DNA from: Strongylocentrotus purpuratus
Taxonomy: Eukaryota; Echinodermata; Echinoidea; Camarodonta; Strongylocentrotidae
Assembly: GCF_000002235.5 (NCBI RefSeq)
Contig: NW_022145612.1
Span: forward strand, 17,352,809 to 17,416,808
Reading direction: 5' to 3'
DNA length: 64,000 bases
The stretch's first letter is position 1; every line of letters begins with the position of its first letter. The notes under the pieces were generated by a model. It saw nothing but the letters and a program-made list of their open reading frames with translations. It was not told the origin of the DNA and did no database searches. Shown here in pieces: positions 55,740 to 64,000 of the stretch. A program made the position numbers and the translations under genes.

Positions 55740-56035
55740 TATTTTAAAATGATTCACAATTTTTAATACAATTATCAGCTTATTTTTGTCTCTCTCTAAA
55801 TCTAAAATGAAGGTTCACAACTAACAATTACCACCACACTGAGGCTGAGAGATACAAGTGTAGATAAAACACATTACTGGTAATCTTCATTATGTGAGTA
55901 GGAATCAAAATGACAAATCTTGTATTTCTGCACAAAGCTCTTCGGATTTGTGATTGTAAAATTGAGATTTCCTTGCAGTTTGCAGTTTGCAGTCAAAGCT
56001 GTTGTGGGACATCGTCTGCTTATGCTTATTTGGTC
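55740..56035. other. No feature seen
   Basis: AT-rich spacer between the foldback element and a SINE. Confidence 0.3.
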
Positions 56036-56039
56036 TCGA

Positions 56040-56178
56040 CAGCTTTAATTCCTCTCCAAGGGACTCGGTAATGAGGATGAATGCCTATTAAAAGGCCAAA
56101 AGTGCATTGACTTGGTTTTGAACCTGGGACCTCCCGGTTACGAGGCCACTGCTCAACTACTGAGCCATCGCGTCTCCT
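56040..56178 (-). mobile_element. tRNA-derived SINE (minus)
   Basis: Minus strand: GATGGCTCAGTAGTTGAGCA (A box), CCCAGGTTCAAAACC (B box), GGCATTCATCCTCATTACCG and GAGAGGAATTAAAGCTGTCG. Best preserved of the family with 39005 and 48745. Confidence 0.7.
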
Positions 56179-56179
56179 C

Positions 56180-58124
56180 ATTTCGTCTGTGGAGAGCTAG
56201 ATGGAAGCTAATCCTGGTCACATAATATCAATAAACACTCATCTGGCTCTTACAAGAGGATTTTATCGAATATGACATTTGGAAATTCCTCTAAATCTTT
56301 AAAGGTGAAATTCAAAGAAGATCACAAATATTTCAACTAATGTATCACTAGAAACTGGTAAGCTAACAGATGGCCATCGTACAAGTTATAGGTCAACTAC
56401 ATATCGGGTGATTTATAAAAAAATACAAATACAACCACCTCCATAGCAGCTGGGATATACCAGAGATTCGCCGGAAAAATAATGATGTTTTAATGACGTC
56501 ACTATATGGACCAACACTGCCCAAGCAGACAACATCCCATAGAGAATGAACATAATTGCAAAGCTATTATTTGTCAAATTATAATGAGTTTAGTGTATAT
56601 AAATGTAATGGCATGTCAAACCATTCAAAAGGGGATATGACCCGATTCTGATAACTAAAATCTTTTGCTTGTAAATACACAGGATTGGGGTTAATTAACA
56701 ATCAAAGAAACCAGACTTTCAAATTGAAAACCCCCTGGAATGATATTAAGGATGGCATTTGTTCCCTCTTGAAATGCCGAACATACCCCGATGTGTGCAC
56801 AGCTGAATATACAATGGCGTCTTATTTTGTTTACAAGCGACAGATTCCTTTATTTTTGTATCGCTGCATTAGTCATCAAAATAAAAACATGCGCGGGGTT
56901 AAGAGTGAGGCAACAGATTATACATTTAGCCTGACGGTAGTGAAGTAAGAGAAAGGACTCAAGAAAAGATGAAAACACAGGCACTGAAAATGTGTGAGAT
57001 GTCATGGGGCATCGTCTGCTTGTGCAAGTCATGTCCATACTGTGATCTCACACATCTCAGTAGCGTTCGGAGAGCTCTTCAGGTGCTATGCCGGGGCTGT
57101 ATTTAAGCGTTTTGTAATTTATAATAATCATTACTTTGAATGTTTCCAAGCACTGAATTTTATTAACCTTGTCGAATCAGTTTCAACTTTGCAATAATGA
57201 AAATAAAGTTAGTTTTAAAATCAATGAATATCTACTTTAAAAGTACATACATGTAAATATACTAAAATGTAACGAAAGTACTGCTGTTAATAATTTGGCT
57301 ACATAATTACTACAGTACTATACATGTACATTAAATTGGAATTAGATACTATTAACTTTGATGATACATGAAATCCGAGTTCAATGTATAGTACAAGACT
57401 AGTAGTACCAGCAATAAAAATGTGTACAGGTGTCAGTCCTGGAAGTCATGCTAAGAATCACATGAGCAAGGTCATTCAAGCGTAATGTATATAACCCATG
57501 AACTTGACAATCTGGTTGAGGAATAAGATGTACTATTGCAGGATGGGAAGTGATCTGTACATGAAGGGTATGTTCCTTGGAAGTTCCATTGTACTCAAAA
57601 CTCTTCATGTACCGGAAAATACCATGCTTGGAATAATATGTGTTAAAAACACAGAAACAAGGAAGTCATGTCTGAATGACTTCCTTAAACCTTTAAAAAA
57701 AAAGAGACTATTGAATGACTTGTCAAATCATTTCCAAAACCCTTCATAACATATCCAGACAAACAAACCATAGCGCTGCTAATATCATTTCAGAAGTAAG
57801 CACACTTGGAAGTATTTGTGCAGAGTAGACTAAAGTTCGATCAAGGAAGTGGAAAAATCACAATATTTAGATATCAAACAATTTGCCAAATTTGCTTGTA
57901 GTGTATTAAATGTAATCTAGGGTAATTCTATATAATGATCGACTTTAGTGATCTCATATTTCAAGCATTCATAATGTTTTCTAATTATTGGTCTGACATA
58001 CAGCAGAGATGCCAACCTCTTGGCACAAAAAGACAGACTGAGTATCCTAAAAAAAAAATTATTGAATTTTTTTTTTTTTTTAAATCAGATTTTGGAGTGA
58101 AAAATCAGATTTTCAGAAAAATTT

Positions 58125-58156
<32 letters not shown>

Positions 58157-58190
58157 GGGGGGGGGGGGGGTCGCGGTGGTTTACTTGTAT
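56180..58190. other. No gene seen
   Basis: No exon or repeat could be supported. A long T/G low-complexity stretch lies at 58060-58175 with a poly(G) end. Confidence 0.35.
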
Positions 58191-58317
58191 ATGTTTTGAT
58201 GGGGTTTAATGGGTTTTTTAAAAAAAATCTTAAGAAATATCTGTTTAATTTAGCTTATAATTGATTACCATTACCTTTCATGTCTGTACCTTTCCTATTG
58301 CACTTGTGTATAAATCA

Positions 58318-58407
58318 TGTATTTCATCTTTTGCACAAGCTGCGCCTTGAGCATTTGATTGTCAAGTGGATTTGGCGCCATACAAGTCTCATGTATTATT
58401 ATTATTA
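58318..58407 (+). mobile_element. CR1/L2-type 3' tail with (ATT)n
   Basis: GAGCATTTGATTGTCAAGTG, GGATTTGGCGCCATACAAG and TATTATTATTATT. This GGCGCYATACAA...(ATT)n ending is characteristic of L2/CR1-type LINE and related SINE tails in animals. Confidence 0.6.
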
Positions 58408-58460
58408 AGATAGAAAGAAAAAAATAATAGAATCTTAAAAGAAGAAAATAAGAGAATCAG

Positions 58461-58490
<30 letters not shown>
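58461..58490. repeat. (AG)n microsatellite
   Basis: About 15 AG units. Confidence 0.9.
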
Positions 58491-58496
<6 letters not shown>

Positions 58497-59192
58497 AAGA
58501 GAATGCTACAATGTATGTAACCGTATGTATTTATTTGTTTCAATCAAAGCAGATCTTGTCATTCATGTATTTTACCATTGCGGTACATTTTAGACTCTGT
58601 GAAAGTAGTAGACCAATTCCTAGCCAGCTGACAAATATTGATTACAGATATGGATTAACATTAAATACATATCCTGCACAGCATCATCGAGATAAATATA
58701 CATTTCATTGAGAGCAAACTAATATTTTTCATAAAAGGAGTCAAAATCAATATATTGGTTATATGAATGTATGAGTAGAGCCATTGCCTTTGAATTTTGG
58801 TAGACTTGGAACTTTCTTCCATCGTAACTTCCAAAGTAGGGATAAGGAATACGCTTAACAATTTCTATATTTTTCTTGTCAATCTTACAGTACTGTACAA
58901 ACAATATTTCTGTTGGTTTAGTTCGCTCCGCACATTGGACCGAATACACAAAAGTACATGTTCAAGTAGCAAAATATTTTGCCTTTTCTTAAATATCAAT
59001 TGAATCTTCACATTTATGGTATATGAAGATTCATTTAAGCCTCGAACAAGCAACAACAAAAAAATCGCTTATTTTATGCACTGGACCACATGTATAGGTT
59101 TTCATAAATTTTTAACCAAAATCAGTACTCAGAAATTGCACCGTCATCCTAATTTTGTTAACCTTTTGTACAATAGCGTAAAAGAATAAAAG

Positions 59193-59198
59193 TTTATT
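59193..59198 (-). terminator. Polyadenylation signal AATAAA of the GT31 gene
   Basis: AATAAA on the minus strand, 56 bases after the stop codon. The short 3'UTR is plausible but longer forms are possible. Confidence 0.45.
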
Positions 59199-59253
59199 AA
59201 AACTGTACATTTCCTAGAACATGTTCTACAAATATATTATCTTTGTATCAAAA

Positions 59254-60636
59254 TTAGCATCGGTATCCCTTCTGGGTCTTCTGGTCATTCCATATTCTCT
59301 GCATCTCTGTCGGTGGGACCATGTGAGTTGTGAAAATACGCTTGTACTTGCAATAGGAATATGGTGTCCGCCAATTGTTGAATCCCTTGTTGTTGACTGG
59401 TACTATGTGGAGGGAATTTATGCATGTGGCAAAGAAAACATCCTCTAAGTAGAGGAAAGGCGTGTGAAGCGATGTCTCATACACTTTCCCCGGCACATCT
59501 CCCGACATCATATACCCTGTTCCAGAACAAAACGGTGGATATTTACTACCGGGGTATGTTTCTTTTGGCATGTACCACTTGCTTTTGGGGTCACGGATAG
59601 GGCCCCCATTGATGACAAATCCAGTCACATAATTTTTAGTTGGAACTGTAGGCTTGGATAGGTACGTGATGATGTTAGCAAATTGGACATACATATCGTC
59701 GTCAGTCTTCATGACATAGTCGGCTTGGGGGCAGAAAATACTGGCCCACTTTAAACCCATCATTGTTTTGAGTGTGAGATTCTTGTAGGTATCCATAAAG
59801 TCTTCCATGATAATATCTTTGTACTGCTTGCTCTCTTGTTCTACCAGCGATTGATGCCTGGGATTAGTGTTCTTAGCTAGGAGAAACAATGTCACAATCT
59901 GCTTGCCATCTATCTCTTTGGGACTTGCCCATGTTTTCCGTACAGCATTCCTCTGGTCAAAATTTTTATGGATGCTCAAGATGAGCACCAAGAAGAATAC
60001 CTGCCTATCGCTGCCATCGTCATTCTTGCACTTGTTGGGTTCATTTATAACCAAGTTGTGGTCATGGGGAAAAACAATAGGTGTTTCCTTCTTACCACTG
60101 CCTAACAAGTTGCCAATGACACCCAACACTCCACTCCTTTGTGTATCATGAAGCGTTGGGTCATGAGCATCTATCTTTTCAAGTTTTTCAACATCCATTG
60201 GTTTTGACTGGTTCTTTACAGAGTGAATTGGTGCAAGATCCTCAACGTTCATTCCATCTCTTGCATGTTCCTTACTCGATACTTTTGTTAGAAGCCCTAC
60301 AGAATCGGAGGTGTTATTCTTGGGTAGAGATTTGCCTTTGTGGATGAAGAAGTCTTCCATGCTGGTGCGTTCGGATGTTTGGTGTTCCCTGTATGCTAGT
60401 TCAAGCATCGAGGTCAGGTTTTCCCGGCTGACACCATGATCCCTGACCGCCTCTCTGACCAGCTTGGATATCTCTTCTTGGTACATCTCCGCCTTACGAG
60501 GGTGCACATTGCTGCTACGCTCAATAGGCTCCTTCCTCTTGAATGCCAACAAGTTTCCTGACATGTTCAAGTAGAAGAGGATGTTCACCACAGCAATAGT
60601 GACGGCAAAACACAGATTCATAGACAGCTTCCTCAT
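59254..60636 (-). CDS. GT31 glycosyltransferase, beta-1,3-galactosyltransferase-like
   Basis: A type II Golgi glycosyltransferase that would move galactose (or GlcNAc/GalNAc) from UDP-sugar to a beta-1,3 position on a glycan. The ATG at 60636 gives 460 residues: a short basic cytosolic end MRKLS, a signal anchor (about 7-27), a long stem (about 28-200) with several N-glycosylation sequons, and a GT31 domain. Family motifs: RNAVRKTW (229-236), EDFMDTYKNLTLKT (278-291), KTDDDMYV with the metal-binding DDD (about 310-317), SGTGYMMS (371-378) and EDVFFATC (398-405), in the usual order. The open frame extends 9 codons upstream with no ATG and a stop follows further up. The coding region is a single exon, common in B3GALT genes. 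All signature motifs are intact. Closest by style to B3GALT1/2/5; acceptor specificity cannot be read. Confidence 0.92.
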   Translation of the reverse strand: MRKLSMNLCFAVTIAVVNILFYLNMSGNLLAFKRKEPIERSSNVHPRKAEMYQEEISKLVREAVRDHGVSRENLTSMLELAYREHQTSERTSMEDFFIHKGKSLPKNNTSDSVGLLTKVSSKEHARDGMNVEDLAPIHSVKNQSKPMDVEKLEKIDAHDPTLHDTQRSGVLGVIGNLLGSGKKETPIVFPHDHNLVINEPNKCKNDDGSDRQVFFLVLILSIHKNFDQRNAVRKTWASPKEIDGKQIVTLFLLAKNTNPRHQSLVEQESKQYKDIIMEDFMDTYKNLTLKTMMGLKWASIFCPQADYVMKTDDDMYVQFANIITYLSKPTVPTKNYVTGFVINGGPIRDPKSKWYMPKETYPGSKYPPFCSGTGYMMSGDVPGKVYETSLHTPFLYLEDVFFATCINSLHIVPVNNKGFNNWRTPYSYCKYKRIFTTHMVPPTEMQRIWNDQKTQKGYRC

Positions 60637-60697
60637 CTTGATACCTTTCTCCTTGGATGACAATGGGTTTAAGATCAGTCAATGCATCGACAACCAC
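60637..60697 (-). other. 5'UTR part of the GT31 coding exon, with splice acceptor
   Basis: A strong acceptor CTTCTCTTTCTAG ends at 60698, so the coding exon starts at 60697 and at least one 5'UTR exon lies upstream (right side). The in-frame TGA upstream of the ATG falls in this segment. Confidence 0.65.
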
Positions 60698-61139
60698 CTA
60701 GAAAGAGAAGGGGAGAGTTCAGGTATTATGTTATGTAATCACAAGCTGGACAGGTAAACAAAGGATTGTTTATTCAAAGTACTAGGGATATCACACAGTA
60801 ATGCTTCCACTGTTCACCACTTTGTTGCTGGTAAAATGCACTGTGATACCTTTTGCTACTATGGTCTACTATGATCCGCAATTTGTACTGTCATAAACAA
60901 TATTACAGAGCTCTGACCAGCAATTTTCAGAGAGGAAAGACTTAAAGACCCTCAACCTGGTAAAAAATGGTTTTAGTATCAATACTTTCTTCCTTTTCAG
61001 AAACCCAAACATCCTGTAGACCAATGTACATGAAGAATGTAGGGAAAAGTGAATTGTCATAAAGAAAGAGGTAGAAAGGTGAGGAGACAACCGGAGAGAG
61101 TGGGAGAGACAGAAAAAAAAGAAGAAAGACCGTGGGAGA

Positions 61140-61170
61140 GTGAGGCAGAGAAAGAGAGAAAGAGAGAAAA

Positions 61171-61220
<50 letters not shown>
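61140..61220. repeat. (AG)n and (GACA)n microsatellite
   Basis: AGAGAG with AAAG interruptions followed by GACAGACAGACAGACA. Confidence 0.9.
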
Positions 61221-61221
<1 letters not shown>

Positions 61222-62993
61222 TGTAAACATACAAAAACTACATTCTTATTAAAAATATATTTTTGTTATTCAGTGTTCAAATCATGCTACCAAGAAAACA
61301 TACAGTTTCAGTTTTAGTTTTATCTTTCATTTCCAAAAGAACAGTTATTCAGACCAGAAATCAGATAAACAATTCAGCATTCAATAATATAATACATTTT
61401 ACATGGTTCAAAGTTATAAAATAGAAAGTATACATAATTTCCAGTATAACATTTTTTTGAGAGTTATTTTTAAAGACAAACCTGTAAAAATGGAGGGATC
61501 CACTGAAATGCAGAGCATGTAAAATGTGGATCCTTAAAATAATGACAGACATAATTTGTGTAACATGTAAATATATTGACTTGACAACAAAAATATAAAC
61601 ATAGATTACCAAGCAATGGAATAGAAAATTTTGCTGCAAATGAGAAGAGTAAATAACAAGAGAGGAGAGGTGGAAAGGAGAAGAAAGGAAAGAAAGGAAA
61701 GTGAGAGAGAGAGCACACGCTGTGTATACTGCAGGGGTAGTGACCATAATTATAGTAAGATACATACACAGAGCATGAAAAAAGATGTGACGGGAAGTGT
61801 TTAGAGAACAGAAGGCAAGACATGATTTGACAATGCACTGATATTAATTTGTATTGCAAGGAAGTATAAGAAACCATTTCAATTTCCTCATAAAAGAATT
61901 AAGAGAGGGGGGGGGGGGGCAAGTTGAATGTCATTAAAAAGAGAGTTCCAAAATTTGGGGGCTGTATAAATAAACGTGTTTTGAGCTAGAAGGGTTCTCA
62001 GCAAAGGTAGATGAAAGTCATTACAATGCCGAGTACAGAACATTAACATAAAAGTACAATCACATATTTGAAAATGTATGGATTGAGAAAAACATCAATT
62101 GGATTTTATAATCCACAGCAATAGGGCAGCAGATATTTGTTCTCTGTATGAACCATATGCTGAGAGTTGGAATTTTATTTGCTCATTATTGTTTGACATT
62201 AAAGCCCCTCTAAAGTGTTGGTAGCTCCAAAAATTTGATGGCAAAATTTCACTTAAAGTAGACATACAAAAACAATCCCAGATATTGAGATAATTACATC
62301 AATAGAAAGCTTTTAACCCCCAGAATAGCACTAAATGGCATTCAACCGACAAAACAAGTTCAGAATGGTGAATTTATGCTAGAAAACTCCACTAAAATCT
62401 CAAGTCAGAGACATGGAGTTACACAGAGAAAAAAAGTCCTCTACCAGAATTCAGGACGTCACAATCTGTGATCATGGGCTTTAAATAGTCAGAGTGAATG
62501 GCACTGATATTCCCACATAAGTGCTATCCTGTCAAAGCTTGATAGCGAGTTTATGTGATAGATTTTCTGATTTCATTTGAATGAAGAATAACGAAGCAAC
62601 GTTTTCCAGTTGCAGATTTCTTTTTATATCCTCAGCAGGCGCATTTATACAGTCAAATACCTCAATTTAAAAAAATCGCGATGTTTTGTGCTCCCGTTGA
62701 CACTTGTGCTGAAACATCACCGACTGAAAAGCTCAGTGATGTTTTGGCGTGTTTTGGTTGGTAATGCACATGTGCGGTCTTCCCCATGTGGGTTTTAAAG
62801 CAAGATTTGACAGTCTAGCTGGTACTCTCTCATAGCGGTTCAGCATAAACAAGTCGTTTACTTCATCCAAATAAGGCCTCAAGGACAAAAGCTAGCCCTG
62901 CTCCTAAAGTCATGTGACCCAACATCGCAATAGGCCCGTCTTCACTATCTCGAGATTGTCAAATATCCAGCTATTTGAACTATCCCGATCGCA

Positions 62994-63051
62994 AACTATC
63001 CAGCTATTTGCGTCTTCACTAGACCGAAGTAGCAAATTAGCTGGATAGTTG
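62994..63051. repeat. Hairpin AACTATCCAGCTA
   Basis: AACTATCCAGCTATTTGC and GCAAATTAGCTGGATAGTT pair around a 20-base loop; one extra A in the right arm. A further ATATCCAGCTATTTGAACTA lies just upstream (62960), so the arm is repeated. Possibly the end of a MITE. Confidence 0.65.
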
Positions 63052-63944
63052 GTCGGGATAATATTAATCGCCTTTTTCTCCCGAACGCTTTCATACTGGC
63101 TGTTTCATCGGTGTCACATCGATAGAATGAGAATTTAATCGCCTATTTCATTAGATCAACTTTTTCTCCTCTGTTGCTTTCATACTGATACTGGCCCTTT
63201 CATCGGATGCGTCCAGATGCATCTGATGAAAATCAGGCCAGTTAAAAAAAGGGTATAAGTGACTTTATTTCTGATTTGAACTAATTAAGAGAAAAACAAA
63301 ATATGCAATTTATTTCTAAATGTTGTTTTGAATAAATATTTATATGTGTTTGTGATAATTTATGTCTAAATTTGTCTAAATGTGTGTACACATATAAATG
63401 AAATATTTAATATATAATTTGTCAACTTTTAATTATTTTTGTGTCTATGAAGGGGATGTGAAGTGCAAAATGTTTTGAGTGCAAATATCTGTGTATATCA
63501 ATTGGGTACAAATGCTGTTTACATACAGATACAATGTGCAGTGTATTAAATGCAGTCTGCGGATATGGGTTATGATGCAATGCAAATGTTCAAATAAACC
63601 CATTACTAAATTGAACTGAATCTGCCTGGGCTACAGTGTACTCCCAAGACTGTATAAAAATTCCGCCTGTTCAAATATCACGGCTATAATCGGCCAATCG
63701 CACAAATCTCCTCAATCCTCATAAACATGAACTTTGTAATGAACAAACATGCAGTTGAACTACCCTCTGAGAAAACAAGTAAAAAAACGTCTTGTACAGC
63801 TAGTCGAGAAATGCATACACGCTGACATAAAATAGGGTACACACGAAAGGTCAGACTAACGTTCCGTGCATAGGATTTTATGTTAGCCTTGATTTTCTTG
63901 GAGAAAAATCTAGCCTCCGACTACTTTGTACCCGAGGCATAAAA

Positions 63945-64000
63945 ATATTGTTTAAAGCTAAAGTGATGTCAGTCTTGAGAGGGAGCTATACAACATACAA
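63945..64000. mobile_element. Third copy of the ~500-bp MITE, cut by the window edge
   Basis: AAAGCTAAAGTGATGTCAGT and TTGAGAGGGAGCTATACAAC match 54668-54727. Confidence 0.65.

Larger units (their letters stand above)
60698..63940 (-). other. Upstream intron/flank of the GT31 gene
   Basis: Contains an (AG)n/(GACA)n microsatellite (61140-61220), a CAGTTTCAGTTTTAG tail-like motif near 61303, a G run at 61907-61918 followed by a segment of likely repeat origin, and a hairpin at 62994-63051. No 5'UTR exon could be placed. Confidence 0.4.

Noticed and set aside
61361-61877. Two 134-135-codon minus-strand frames upstream of the GT31 gene
   Set aside because: Cys/Ser/Phe-rich with no domain pattern, overlapping each other in different frames, no splice support.

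Overview
The window reads as nuclear DNA of an animal, most likely a marine invertebrate deuterostome such as an echinoderm (sea urchin type). The basis is split coding exons with GT/AG introns, a single-coding-exon GT31 glycosyltransferase of animal type, tRNA-derived SINEs, LINE 3' tails ending in short tandem repeats, very many poly(G)/poly(C) tracts and dense non-autonomous DNA transposons. The exact species cannot be read from the sequence. There is no operon structure and nothing prokaryotic.

Host genes are few. At the left edge, on the minus strand, lie exons of an acidic, tyrosine-rich adaptor-like protein: first coding exon 9161-8816, second exon 2440-2244, and a further exon running off the left edge (188-1). 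Near the right edge, on the minus strand, is a complete GT31 (beta-1,3-galactosyltransferase-like) coding exon, 60636-59254, with a 5'UTR splice acceptor at 60697 and a polyadenylation signal at 59198-59193.

From about 11 to 50.6 kb the window is almost entirely repeats. It holds a decayed Mutator-like (MULE) transposase gene in three exons (30933-28902, minus) whose first intron carries a MITE. It holds three hAT-like non-autonomous insertions with exact 8-bp target duplications (32733-33103, 44160-46062, 46115-49246), plus a TTA-flanked MITE (37093-37866). Several satellite or minisatellite families recur in both orientations: a ~110-bp unit with a GC-rich hairpin, a ~210-bp unit, a 22-bp CATAG unit, a ~203-bp CATAG unit and a ~17-bp GAGGACAATTACCCCC unit. 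Modules of these families recur in a fixed order, which suggests one large composite non-autonomous element family.

The flanks hold two foldback elements (6941-8438 and 54124-55731) that contain copies of one ~500-bp MITE; the copy at 7767-8268 sits between TTAA duplications. SINEs lie at 25.0, 39.0, 48.8, 55.0 and 56.1 kb, and LINE tails at 13.1, 17.1, 39.9 and 58.3 kb.

I did not find a new multi-gene system. The strongest unexplained signal is the modular satellite-bearing element family and the poly(G)/poly(C) tracts tied to its termini.
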